The notes: generated by a model not told the origin, from the letters alone. A stretch of DNA of 64,000 nt from Gyrodactylus bullatarudis (GCA_012064415.1 SSNU01000086.1:72459-136458), one strand, 5' to 3'; numbered from the stretch's first letter, positions 9,792-21,364 are shown. A program made the numbers and translations.

Positions 9792-12595
9792 ATGACTACA
9801 TGGGAGGAAATTAACAAGTTGTCTCAGTTATTGAAAACGACCCAAGATGCAAAAGCTTCACATATTCTTCCTGAACGTACTTGGGTTGATATTGTTAGTC
9901 AGGTTCAGGAAATTTACAATATACAACTATTTACCACTCTTGATGGTCGATATTATCTCACTCAAGATGAATTAGTCAAAGAAATTTATGCAGAAGTTCA
10001 GTGTAATAACGGCAGAATTTCAATTCAAGAGCTTTCAATTAATATTAATATATCTGCTGACATAATTTCGAAAATATTCTCGCTCTCAAATGAGTTATTC
10101 GATATTAAACTAATATGTGTTTTTGATGAACTTATCTCTTCAGAGTATCTAGATAAAATTAAGCGCGAAATCCTCGACAAGGTTGATGAAAAAGGTTTTA
10201 TGGAAATTACCAGCTTATCAACTAGTTTAACTCTTCCTGAATCCTTGATTTCACAAACACTTTCAGACATTGACAAAGTTCCAACTTCCAAATTTAAAAA
10301 GATAAACGATACCTTATTTTCCATTAATTACTTGACAAAATTGAAGTCCCAAGTTTCCGGTACTCTAGCTGCTGTATTTTATCCAATATCTGTTGGGCAA
10401 TTGTCGAAAGCGCTGAAAATTTCTGAATCTCTCTTGATTAGTCAAATCGAGTCTCTTTTACAATCAAAGTTGATAAAAGGAACACTATCCAGTAATAAGA
10501 CTACGTTCACTCCAGAGGTGTACTTCCAGGAAAGATTGGGTTATGCAAAATCCTTCTTTGAAATAAACAATTTTATTGAGTTTAGTTTCCTGAAAAAACT
10601 CGGAATTAATGACCCAGAACTATTTATTTCAAACAATTTCATCGAGGCCAAGATATTCTCCAATTTTGCTATCAAAAGCAAATTCATCACTGAAACATCA
10701 AACAATATCAAGGAAATTATTAATGAAGACAAATGGATTGATTTAACACACTACATTCCCTCGGATTTGTCACATTTGAGCATAAATTCCCTGATAGTTG
10801 AACAGTTGAATGATAAAAATCTTGACTCCTTGGAAGGTTCATCTTTTATATTCACCAAAAGTTTATTTGAAGAATTCATTCCTCACATCCAGGACTATGT
10901 GATAGAGATTGGCCGGGTCACTGCCAAGGCTCAAATCACAAATTTCAACTCTCAATCATTTGGTGAGGCCAAGGGGAAATCATCAGCAAAGAAGACAAAA
11001 GATAAAATCAAGAATAAAAAATCAACAACTTCAGCTAGCGGTGGCCATGGAGGACGTGAGATCAAGACCAAATCGAACAAAAAGAAATACATGGTAGGGG
11101 CTGGAGATGACGATGATCAAGAAGAAACCGCCACTGAGTTTAACATACCAGATGATGAACTCTTGACTCTCCTTGATATTGATCATATGGTTGAATTAGT
11201 TCACAAGAAATTTACCAACCTTCCCTCAGAGTTGATTTATGACATTCTCTCATCAAATTGGAAGGTGGAAATTTGCGAAAACCTTCTCCTCGATATAATA
11301 CTTGCAGAGAAAAAGACTCTCGACAGCCACAAGTCAGCTGTGCTAGGCGGTGGCTTGGACAAGGAAAAACTTGCCAATTCAGCCAAAGAGCTTGATTCAA
11401 TGTTCAATTCTATGGAAGTGAGAAATTAATTAAATTAATTTAAGGATACTCATCTCTCTAAGTTATTTAAAATCTCTTTTAGATTTTAACTTGTGATTAG
11501 TGCTAAAAATCTTTTTTTCTTTCATTCCAGGCTTTTGAGAATGGAGCCAACTACTTTGCAGAAGCCAAGGAGCTTCATTCAAAAATGATCAAGTCGTTGA
11601 TTCGTCAGCAAGGCTCTCATCTGGTCAACTACATTTGTTTACTTTTGAGTTCTCTCTACTGTGTTCCCATTACAAATTTGTACGATGAAGATGTTCTCAA
11701 GAGTGACGACCTCGATGAAGAAGACAATGGCTACTGCAAAATTCAAAAGCCGGAAATAACTTTTGAGACTGTGAATAATGAAATGCGCAAAAAGTTTATT
11801 CAAACCCTTTCCAAGTTAGTCTTTCATTTTGTTACTTTGACATATAAAATATGTGTAGGCCACTATACTAGAATATTATTTCTTTTATCTAGGATCAATG
11901 TCCCTGAAATGCCTCGCTTAATTATTACATTGAATGACCTTGATACTTGGATATCATCGGCCACTGTTACAAAAAGTCTTAAAGAAATTATGGAGAAATT
12001 TGATTTTGTTTTGGGCGAAGTTCTCTCTGTCCCCTGTCAATATCAACCATTTGAGACAAACAATAAAAAGAAAAATCAAATATCTGCTTTCAGTATAGAG
12101 TACGCAATTGAAATGGAGACAAGACTGATGGATACTTTCTCCAAATTTAAAGAAATTCATCTTGAGTTAAAAGAAAATAATGTAGAGTCTCTCCATGAAT
12201 GTCCTATTGCTGATGTCGAATCCAAAGTCCCATTAATAATCGAGTTAAGTGGGACTATATCTCTTTTATCAACCTCAGTCATTTGTCAAGCTATAGGAAA
12301 TAAATTTCCTGTACTATTAACCGGTAAACTTGTCCCAGATGTAGTTGGCTTCTTAAAAGAAATCGAAATCCCTGATGAGGTAACAGACAAGCCCTTGGTT
12401 TTAATCAAAGAGCATAAAATGATTGAAAATCTTATCAATATGACTTCAATTATTTTGAACCTAGTAAAATTGAAGCAAAATGGAACTTTTTCTTATCAAA
12501 TTTCAGACGAACTAAATAACATCTCACTCAAGCTTACTAAAGGCATTCCTTTACTTCGAAAGTCTTTTTCTGTGAAATCCCAAAAGAGTAAATGA
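9792..12595 (+). CDS. UFL1: E3 UFM1-protein ligase 1, 3 exons
   Basis: UFL1 is the scaffold-type E3 that transfers the ubiquitin-like modifier UFM1, acting at the ER membrane in ribosome and ER quality control. Exons: 9792-11417, 11531-11814 and 11893-12595, 870 residues in total, slightly longer than the mammalian protein. The start MTTWEEINKLSQLL matches the conserved amphipathic N-terminus. TLDGRYYLT and the winged-helix repeats follow. A Lys-rich then Gly/Asp-rich linker at residues about 390-450 (GGHGGREIK; GAGDDDDQEE) matches the disordered middle of the family. The second and third exons carry the helical C-terminal domain. There is no RING or HECT motif, as expected. The second intron (11815-11892, 78 nt) is a multiple of three and has no in-frame stop, so its retention would add 26 residues. 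The intron call rests on GTTAGT, the poly-pyrimidine-AG end and family alignment. Confidence 0.92.
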
Positions 12596-12759
12596 AAAGT
12601 ACAAATGTTTCACTTATGAAATCATGAAAGAGCGTTTTGAATTATGCCTAATTTGTTTTGTTATTATTTGCTGTGATGTATTTGTATGTATCAAAAAGTA
12701 TTTTGATTATTTACAAACTTTATTTAGATGCATTGATTAATACAATCACTTATAGACAC

Positions 12760-15079
12760 ATGAAAAAGTCTTATTTTTCTCGAATTTCTACTATTATATC
12801 ATCCAATGTGGTATTGAAAAACCCAGTGAGTTTTTTTTCAAATTTAAACGTCGGCTAATGGGTTGAGAAAAACAATTTTCAGAATTTTCTTCAAAATTTG
12901 AACTTCAAATACTTAGCAGTTTCAAATGAAAATAAAACGAGTCAATTTTTACCAAGAAAATACGTCATTAGGGCTAACTTCTGTCATCCAAAGCAAGTTT
13001 TGTGTAAATACTTTTTGCTAAATTGATAACTATTTTATAGGATATCCTCGCATTTCAAGATCAAAGTATTGGATTTAAAGGTTTAAAAAAATCACTTGAA
13101 AAAATTTCTATAGATGATAACCCTGAATTGGGCACAACTTCTGTCATTGCAATTAATGATTTTTCCTACACGGATTCGACGGCCATCTATGCAAAAAAAC
13201 CTCATCTTTTTGACAAAATCACTATGTGTTCTCAAAAAGGATATGTCTCTTTGAAAGGGTTTGAAGATTTCTGTAACTGTGATCTCTTATTTGACCCATT
13301 TGAATCTGTTGATGAAGATATCGATGATTTTAGAGAGTCATTATTTGGTGCTAACGAAAGTGAAGCGATTGTTTTACTCAAATCTGCTATCAATCACAAA
13401 TTACCAGGTTTAGAAATGGATACGGATATTTCCCTTGAAGGATTATCTAAAATATTATTCAAGTACGTTTTTAATTTCGACATTTTAGTTATTTCAATAA
13501 ATCCAAGAGTCCTCAGTCTTTGTCATTTTTTCTAACAACTATCACATTAATGAAAGCCAAATCAATATCAGAAGCTCCTCAGTATTTGAAAATATTCCAC
13601 AAATACCAAGATCAAATTGTTCTAGCAAACATAGAAGATTCTGAAAACCTGATGATTATGGATAATCCAAAAACTCAATCTGTTTTATTGAAGGCCTTGA
13701 ATGAAGCTATGGAACTAAAGGATTCTGTTGATTTTATTCGTTTGACGTTAAGCTTGATCTCCCTTGTTCCTGTTCACAATTCTCTGGATGGATTCTATGA
13801 TTCAATTAAAGAAATTATGAATAATTATAATGCTGACTTTATAAATCAATCTTTCATAGAAGATTTTATAATTCACCTCAAGTTATCCAGGAAAGCCCGA
13901 TGTGAACTTCCAGCTTACAAGTAAGAACATTTGTATTATAAATCAGTAGTGCTAAGCTCATACTTTTTCATGCATTGTATTTTTTTATCTTTGAAAATGA
14001 TGCTTTAATATTTTCTGCATATCATTGAGTATATATTCTTTTTTTTCTGAAAACCAGAATAATCTCAAGAATGAACAAAATTTTGTAGTAAGACTCTTGG
14101 ATTTTCTAAATGTGTTTTCATTTTCAAAATTAATAATATCCGAAAAGACCAATGAAAGGGATGAAATATATTTTTGTTTGTTTTTTTTACAGTGTAAAGT
14201 TTAAAGAGGCATCGTTACTCAGATTAAGCCCTCAAATCTGATAATAATTTTTATAAACTTAGCTAATTATAATAAAGCTACTGATCCTGGTGAACTTAGA
14301 ATAAGAATCAATAAATAAAATAGTTTATAAATTAGTAATACATATATATCTTTTTATTGTTTCTTTTGCTCATACTAAAATTACCATTTAGTAATTACAA
14401 GAAAACTAAAAGATACAAACCAATCGTAGAGTGTCTCTTGGAAGATATCTTTAGAGCCAGAGTTGAGCCAGAAAATGCTCCTATAGCCCTAAACGGTATT
14501 GTTTCAATAAAAGATTTCCTGAGTAAGGATGAGGAGAGCAATAAGAACTCCTCCTACATTGGCCTAGTCTCGAATGTTAAGTAAGTCTTGAGGATATATT
14601 TCATGTTTTAGGTCCACAATAGGGTCCTCTTTTGTTGAAGGCTTTGACTGGCTCTCTGGAAAAAAGAAACAGGCTTCATTTTGGGACTGTGATCATCTCG
14701 TACTGGCTATAAATGGGAAGATTACTTATTCCCTAGCCCATCGACTTCATGAAATGGTAGTCGACTTTAATGCAAGTCTAATGTCTCTGCCTACATTAAC
14801 CTCAAAGTTATTCTCGAATAAAGCTAGTGGGGATTACGTGAAAAATTTTAAACCCATCAAAGTAAGTCTTTAAGAAACTTAATTAAATCTTTGAAAATAA
14901 TTGAGAAACATTTACTGCTGTCATCTAGTCAGGATTTAAATCTTTCTTTTGAACCTTTATTAAGAGATGAAAAACCTCTTATTTGTCCTATTTATATTGG
15001 GATATCGCGATTATTCTTGTTGTCCAGACCCGATTTCTGGCAAGCTCAGATGCCACGGTTTTGCATGGACTCTCATTAG
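12760..15079 (+). CDS. Unrecognised multi-exon, mainly helical protein
   Basis: I do not recognise this protein. A start at 12760 (MKKSYFSRISTIISSN) with a GTGAGT donor after 12825 joins in phase to an exon at 13041-13462. Further exons follow: about 13510-13920 (or from 13489), 14392-14580, 14612-14861 and 14933-15079. All junctions are GT-AG and keep frame, giving about 495 codons. The sequence looks like a soluble helical-repeat protein without signal peptide, membrane segment or enzyme motif. It contains an acidic stretch (FESVDEDIDDF) and a segment FWDCDHLVLAINGK. Introns are very short: 31 nt at 14581-14611 and either 26 or 47 nt after 13462. It begins 164 bp after UFL1 on the same strand. 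The last exon runs into a foreign-looking block, so the annotated stop at 15079 may be an artefact of an insertion that cut off the true C-terminus. Confidence 0.6.
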
Positions 15080-16002
15080 ACTCGAAGGTCAGCATGATTA
15101 GTAGCTCGTTGGATGTGCCGAAAATAGGCTTATGAGAGGTAGGATAGTCAGAGATGCATTAATAGCCATTGGGATATACAACGAAATGACTCGACACAAT
15201 CTCGATGCTGCAAATATCTGTACTTCGAATACAAAGCGACGGAAAGAACTCATGGTACAACCATTTACATCCCGGGACATGAATAATTCCATTAAATTCG
15301 AACCTTGCGTGAGAAATGCTACATTTTTAAGGGGGTACGTTCTTCAAAATTCGTCCATGTACGAAACAATTTTCCTGAAACTAATAAGGACTTACAATAT
15401 GACAAAACTTTCAAAATTATCAAGATGAAACTTGAACCTTATTGATAAAAGATCAAAATGTACTAAAGTTTCCATTGATAGACTTATCCCTGCTAGACTC
15501 CAGGAACTACAGGACTCCATGGTTTTACAATCTCAACAACCTGATACAATTCAACATCCGGGGGAATATGAAAACGATATCCACAATGAACTCGCAGCAT
15601 TCGGTTTGATTATCAACGAAATCCAGTCTATCGATGAAACTTCTCTCTAAACGACTTCAATAGAAAAAAATCGACAGAATCTCCTACTGTTCGTATGACG
15701 CTTCTATCTATCATTGAGAAATTCCATTCTCAAATTCAAGAGTGAAATATGACTTATCCGAATATGGCTCATCGGATCTGGACAACAAGAATAATGGCAA
15801 TATTCCAAAAATGTTAGATATAATAAAGGAATCTTTAGGAGAAAAAATATTATCTACTCTAAGAATGAGAAAGACTAAATTTTTCATCTATTCAATCTTA
15901 AATCTGTCCATAAAACGTGGGCATCATTTGGCTTTGACCAAAAAATTCAAATCTGAAGAAGTTGAGAAACAAAATTATCATTTGTTAATAGCTTTAACTT
16001 GA
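14997..16002 (+). pseudogene. Broken ORF block of foreign appearance
   Basis: From about 15000 one protein-like reading continues for about 330 codons but changes frame and meets stops. It has two adjacent stops near 15093, one at 15426, a stop plus frame change near 15650, and another change near 15740. It then stays open to 16002. Segments include GYRDYSCCPDPISGKLRC, RIVRDALIAIGIYNEMTR and LIPARLQELQDSMVLQ. Composition at 15000-15300 is less AT-rich than the flanks. The pattern fits one inserted gene, long dead. I cannot name its family. A transposon protein or an old viral nucleocapsid-type insertion are both possible, and neither is shown. Confidence 0.45.
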
Positions 16003-16258
16003 TGAATAATGTTATATTTTCAGATTTCTATTTACTGTGATGGGATATTCAACAATGTGTTATCTGACCTCCCCTTGGAAAAGATTCTCGATTATTCAGA
16101 ATTTTTTTAGCCTAAAAATTGTTTGAACTTTTATTTCATTTATGATAAAATATCAAAGCTCTTTTACAGAATATATTCTTTATTTTAACAAGTAAATAGG
16201 TTAATTAATAAATCTTTGAATATATGCACCAGAAAAGTGAAAAAAGTTTGAGTCTTGT

Positions 16259-19200
16259 CTAAATAATAAGAGAATTTGTTTCCCAATTAATACCAGGATT
16301 ATTTCTGATCAACTCCCCAGGTATTCCAGAGAAAACAGGAGTTATCAAGCCCCAAAAGTATAAATATTTCTTTCTCAAAATTGTATACGTGAATCCATGT
16401 AGGGCAAGACCATGAAAACCTTCACATGGATAAGTTGTTTCCAGATATGGTAAAGAAATGCTATGAGGAACAGGACCATCTGGACCACGAGAGAGAATTT
16501 GAATGGAAGCTTCCTTGGGAATAAGTGGAGTCTTTGTTATTTTCTCTGACATGATAAAAGCACTCCCCTTTGATGTTTCATTTGAGCTAGGCTTTTTGTA
16601 TTGCTTTGGAGCAATCATTCGCGTTTTAAGACGAGATTCAGGTAACATGCTTCGTCCGTAAGGTCCAAGCTCTCGACCATGGGATGTATAAAATGTTATA
16701 ACATCAATTCGATGTTCACCAATGATTTCCATTTTTCTGATAGTCTCGCCATTCTTTAGTTCAAAACTCGTCCTATATGAATAAATTAAAAAAATAATTT
16801 TGAATTCATTATTCAAATTCATATCTCAATTTTATATGAGAAAGTTATACAATAATCGAAGGAAACGTTGTTACTCTATTGTCCTACTAAAATATCACAT
16901 GTAGATTCAGAATTGACATTGATAATCTCTGCTCAGTTCCAACATTAAATCCCAATTTAAATACTTCCAAGAAAACCTTGTCCCAAAAAACCACAATAAC
17001 TATTTTATCTTATTATAATTAGGGCATCAAAAAGTCGTTTTGGCTGTTTGAGGTCTATTTTCATTTCTATCCATATGAATGCAATTCAATTTTTGATTAA
17101 ATTTTTTTTAGGGCCTATTTTATACTGGATCTTAAAGTTGATTTCAAATTGTAAGATAAAGTTAATCCTATTTCTAAAAAATTTTTATCTACTACTATAA
17201 AATAAATTTTCGGCACTTGAGGTCTCTCATTTCATTCTCAAAATGCCAAGGATAGTAGCTAAATCACGCATGAAGATTATGTGAGTCCCTACGAAATATG
17301 CATCGGGATTTCAAGCTCAAAAACTGTTAAATTTGATTAAGTTTATCAGAAAATAAATTTCAATTTTTACTAATTTTCATAGTTGTCTAAATTATAGGGT
17401 CCTAAAAAAGGGAATAGCTTCCTATTTCTTGATGCTCTAATTATTACCCAAGATAAAAATTATTATAAACATGTATGATATTGATGAATGAATAGATTAA
17501 TTATATTATTCATATTGTCAAACAAAACCAGATATTAATTAAAAGATAACAGAGTCGTATATTTTTTTAAATACAGGCACTATTTTGTAACTCGAATATA
17601 TCACGTGTTCTTGACTCTCGATAATAACTCTAACAGATATACATAGTTTAAAATCCTCAGGTCTTTCTACATCCAAGATAATATTGACTATTTTTGTAAA
17701 TAAGCACAATGTAGAAATTACAGTGTTTTTAGACATTAAACCTACTAGCAAAGTGTGGTCACTGGTTATTACTATATCAATGTGAATCTAACTTGATGGA
17801 GGTGGGGGGTTCTAACCAGTGACCACACTTTGCTAGTAGGTTTATTGACTATTTTTGCTATTTGTTATCGAGTGCTATTTTGTTCTACTAATTTCAGTCA
17901 CCTTAGTTACAAATTTTCATCTTGAATGGATGAAGATAAATTTTGATTGGTTGTGGTCGTTTATGAGCGGAATGGGATTTCCTCAACCTACTGTAATATC
18001 ATTTGAAAATGGATCTGTGAAGAAAAGTCTGCCAGTACAATACTAATATACTCTGGTTGCAGACAAGACTTGACTAGGATATTTAATAGGGTAATACAAA
18101 ATTTTATTTAACCCGACCAACGTTCCATACATTGATCAAAAATTTATGTTCTAACCGCTAAAAACAAACTTTTGAAAATCAAAATGAAAATATTACATGT
18201 TCTGATATACAAAAATCCCATTTTCCCTAAAATCATTAAAATTTACCTAATTTTCTAGGACTTTCTTCCGACATGTGAAAGAACACTCAATTTTTACTAT
18301 AAGCCCTATTTTAATTCAAAATGTTGCAAAACTATTCAATTTTGTCCTTTTTGTAGTACAATTCATTGAAAAAATCTCGGCGCGTCTTCAAAATTTGTCA
18401 TTTTCAATCGAGATTTTGTATATCTGAACAAACTCGAAAATGTATGGTTTTATAGGAAAATGCTTAGTTTTCGATTATCTATAAGATGAGATTAAGGCTA
18501 TGAAAAATTTGACCTACTCTAATGTTTAACATGAATCAAATGTAAAATTTTTTTCAAGACTACCGAAAAGTTAGTTTAATAAATCAACATTTGGCAAATA
18601 TAGAGCATAGATGGCAGACAACGATAATTTGACTAACTAAACTTTCTAATGTTAAATACAAATAATTTTTTGACGATAAATAAGCCAAAAAGGTGAAAAT
18701 TTCTAAGATTTTTTTTTATTTTTGACGAATTTAGATGAGAAATAAAAGTACTTGGTCTGCAGATGATTTTGGTAAAATTTGCAATTTTCAAACTATGCAA
18801 AATTACTCATTTTGACCCATGGTGAGTAATGGAATGGTATTTTATGAAATAATTTTTGCTATTTTCCCTACTGATGAGTTATTTCAAAGTTATTCTGTTT
18901 TATCTGGAGGATAAAATCCTCACTAAATTTTCAAATACTCATGTTTTCATAGCACATAATTTTCATACTTGGAGGTCTTTTTCTTTTGTAATGAATTGTT
19001 TTCAAATCTCGACGGATAGAAATACCAAGACTTTTAATTAAAATTTGAAAAAATTACCTGACTATCTAAGTGGGAAAGTCATTAGAAAGAGGGTTGTTAT
19101 TTTTTCAGTAAAATCTAATTTTACCAATATTCTATGGAATGTCAGTCCATTGGAATGAAGATTGCGAATTTTTTGAAAAATGAGTATCTTGAAAGTCTTG

Positions 19201-20328
19201 GATTAAATGAAAAAAAAATCTCATGAAGAGAACATGATCTATTGAATTATACTAGAGATAGTAAACACAGACCGTTTTGAAACTAAACGGGAAATTTTTA
19301 TAACTCACTTGGCATATTTAATACCTTGTTCATTAAGGAGGAATGGAGAAAGTTTTGTTGTGTAATCCCAAATATTCTTATAGGTGATATCGAAACCAGC
19401 AACAGGACGATTACCCTTGCCTCGGTATTTTTCCCCATATAATTTAATAAAGTATATCGTTACTTTATGAATTTTCCACTCTGAAGGATCAAAATTGGCA
19501 TGAGTTGCAAATGTACGAGAAATTGAGGTCGTATTGCTAAGCGATTCGCAATTAACAAAACTTGTATGATAATTCTCCAGAGCCCACGGGACAATAAAGT
19601 TCAACTGATTCTCATGACAATATTTGATTTCTTTGTCAAAATAATTTTCAAGTTCGTTCTCTTCAATTTTGAAAATATCCATGAAAAACTTGAAAATTAA
19701 TATAACAATAATCCAAAGGGTAGAAGAAAATCTATAAGGAATTACTTACTTCACGAGCCTTTTCAAAGTAAGATTTTCCCATGAAAATATTCTTTTTGTC
19801 TTTCATTATCATTTGACAGATAGGAAGGACGTCAGAAAACTTTTGAATTCCAATTTCCTCTATTGCTTCTGAAAATTGAAAATAAAATTAGATTATGTTA
19901 ATCTTACTCTTGTTAATCTGTGGATTTTTAGCAATAATCTTCAAGACTGCAAATGTTAGGTCTGGTATTACAAGTCTGGATATAAGTGTAACGGCAACTT
20001 TAAATATTTTCAAATTATTTCTGTACAAAATATGATCTATAATGAATTTGGAACATTTTTGTAGATAGTCCAAATCTGACAGGAAATCGGCAAAGATACA
20101 ACAAGAAGCCACATTATCAAATGTTAATTTTAGAGGTTCGTCCTTCAAGGACAAAACAAAATTTTCTATATCTTCGTCTTTGAACAAATTGGAATCAAAA
20201 ATGTGGTCGTTTTTTGGTCCATGAAATTCTTCTTCGTGCTCTATAAGAGCCTTGAAATATTTAGACTTGTCAATTAACAGGTCTTTCTGAATTTCATAGG
20301 AGCTATCACCGATTTTTATAGAAAACAT
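16259..20328 (-). CDS. BTB/POZ protein with jacalin-like C-terminal domain, 4 exons
   Basis: Exons in transcription order are 20328-19908, 19868-19750, 19688-19309 and 16772-16259. All junctions are GT-AG and in phase, giving 477 residues. Exon 1 starts MFSIKIGDSSYEIQKDLLI and has the BTB pattern (short hydrophobic strand, 'KSKYFKALI', then helices ending LDYLQKCSKFIIDHIL). Residues about 110-180 look like a BACK-type helical extension. The last exon carries FELKNGETIRKMEIIG, IDVITFYTSHGRELGPYG and GFHGLALHG, which closely follow the jacalin-like lectin pattern (paired strands, 'I..I.F.T..GR..GPYG', then 'GFHG'). The preceding exon may hold a related half-domain (WKIHKVTIYFIKLYG). BTB proteins often act as cullin-3 adaptors. 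A sugar-binding fold as the substrate end is inference. The first intron is 39 nt, while the last is 2.5 kb and holds repeats. Confidence 0.72.
17013..17447. mobile_element. MITE with ATTAGGGCATCAA ends
   Basis: Inverted termini TATAATTAGGGCATCAA (17014-17030) and TTGATGCTCTAATTATTA (17429-17446) match over about 17 bp with one difference. The enclosed 400 bp has no coding capacity. It sits in the 2.5-kb intron of the BTB-jacalin gene. A related element with ATTAGAGCCTCAAAA ends lies at 46541-46945. Confidence 0.5.
17738..17843. repeat. Perfect 31-bp inverted repeat with 44-bp loop
   Basis: The arm 17738-17768 (starting AAACCTACTAGCAAAGTGTG) is exactly complementary to 17813-17843. The loop contains a G-run (GGAGGTGGGGGG). 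It lies in an intron of the minus-strand BTB gene. The absence of any mismatch implies recent origin or selection; a small MITE or a transcribed hairpin are both possible. Confidence 0.8.
17844..19308. other. Remainder of the large BTB-gene intron
   Basis: About 1.4 kb of AT-rich intron sequence. I see no exon-like frame or clear inverted repeat. Confidence 0.5.
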
Positions 20329-20521
20329 TTTGTAAAAATATTCCGCCGTTAGAAATAGAAGAAATCCAGCTATTAATTTAACTCTAAGTTATTTTTTACT
20401 CAGTAAATTTTCAACTCTGAGTTACTCAGACTGAGTAAAATTTTGAATCAAACTATCAGTATAACAAAGAAATTCTTGATGATTTTCAGGAGTGTTTGAA
20501 CTAACAAAATATTCCAAAAAA
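20329..20521. promoter_or_regulatory. Divergent promoter region, BTB gene and thioredoxin-fold gene
   Basis: The start codons at 20328 (minus) and 20522 (plus) are 193 bp apart. The interval contains repeated CTCAG/CTGAG units (20396-20446: TTTACTCAGTAAATTTT and ACTCAGACTGAGTAAAATTTT), with the near-palindrome ACTCAGACTGAGT. This may be a binding-site array. No TATA box is obvious. Confidence 0.45.
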
Positions 20522-21364
20522 ATGAAGACGGTAACAACACTTTTGTTAATCACTCTTCTTATCAACTCCTTTACTCAAAGTGAAATAAATTTATCCAAAT
20601 ATCAGGAAGGATCTTCTTTTCTTCTTCGAATTAGAAATATATCTAAAAATTCATTTTTCAAGGAGATTAAAAATCATTTACTAGAATCTGAATTTTACAA
20701 ATGTGATGTAGAGGACTCGGTAGAAAATTTTGATCACGATGTCTTATCTATTCTGAATGTAGAAAGAGAAGTCCAAATACATGAAAATTTCAACACTGAA
20801 GATATTTTAGCAATCATTAATAATTTTAATACCGGATTTAGAGTTGCTCAATTCACAGATGATAATTTCGAACATGACACTCAGAGCTCGACAGGTTTCA
20901 CTACAGGTCCTTGGGCTGTATTCTTCTTACCTATAAATCAACAAAATCTAAAGTTTTTTGATGGATTCAATCTCTTATTTAGAAAAAACTTTGTAAATGT
21001 TGGAGTGGCCGATTTTGTCAATTCTCCCAAAACCTACAAAAGGTTCAATCTAAATCCTGAGGAACCTGTTCTCATTTACATGCGCAAAGAAGGTTACTAT
21101 TCTAAGAAAATAGACACTAAAAGTTTGAAGAATCTCTGGATTGATTCCTATGAATTTTTGACAAAACAATACAAGAAAAATTCAGCTAAACCTGTTCCTC
21201 CGCCTAGAAGAATTTTTGATGACATTGTCGAATATCTTGTAAAATTTGCCAAAACAATAGACGATATTTATGTTTATATATCAATCATCAGCACTATTTC
21301 ATTATTATTTATAATCCTATCATATTGTGTGTATCAGCCAAAGCCACCAAAGAAGAAAGACTGA
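20522..21364 (+). CDS. ER type I membrane protein with redox-inactive thioredoxin-like fold
   Basis: Single-exon gene of 280 residues. I chose the ATG at 20522 because it opens directly into a signal peptide (MKTVTTLLLITLLINS). The middle part (about 95-215) has the layout of a thioredoxin domain: FRVAQFTDDNF, then PWAVFFLP, then VGVADFVNSPKTYKRFNL and PVLIYMRKEGYY. The position where PDI/TMX proteins carry CxxC has no cysteines. One hydrophobic helix (about 249-271) follows a proline-rich linker, and the tail ends KPPKKKD, whose KKxx pattern is the classical ER-retrieval signal. It thus resembles TMX-type proteins but should lack oxidoreductase activity; a chaperone or binding role is inference. 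It diverges from the BTB gene across 193 bp. Confidence 0.65.
   Translation: MKTVTTLLLITLLINSFTQSEINLSKYQEGSSFLLRIRNISKNSFFKEIKNHLLESEFYKCDVEDSVENFDHDVLSILNVEREVQIHENFNTEDILAIINNFNTGFRVAQFTDDNFEHDTQSSTGFTTGPWAVFFLPINQQNLKFFDGFNLLFRKNFVNVGVADFVNSPKTYKRFNLNPEEPVLIYMRKEGYYSKKIDTKSLKNLWIDSYEFLTKQYKKNSAKPVPPPRRIFDDIVEYLVKFAKTIDDIYVYISIISTISLLFIILSYCVYQPKPPKKKD

Noticed and set aside
13463..13488. A 26-nt intron as the firm model for the unrecognised gene
   Set aside because: A 47-nt alternative ending at 13509 keeps the same phase. Both remain possible, so I did not count 26 nt as established.
15060..15650. Treating the 15-kb block as further exons of the upstream gene
   Set aside because: The stops are not bordered by plausible splice sites and the frame changes are 1-nt steps without GT-AG pairs. 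Decay of an inserted gene is simpler.
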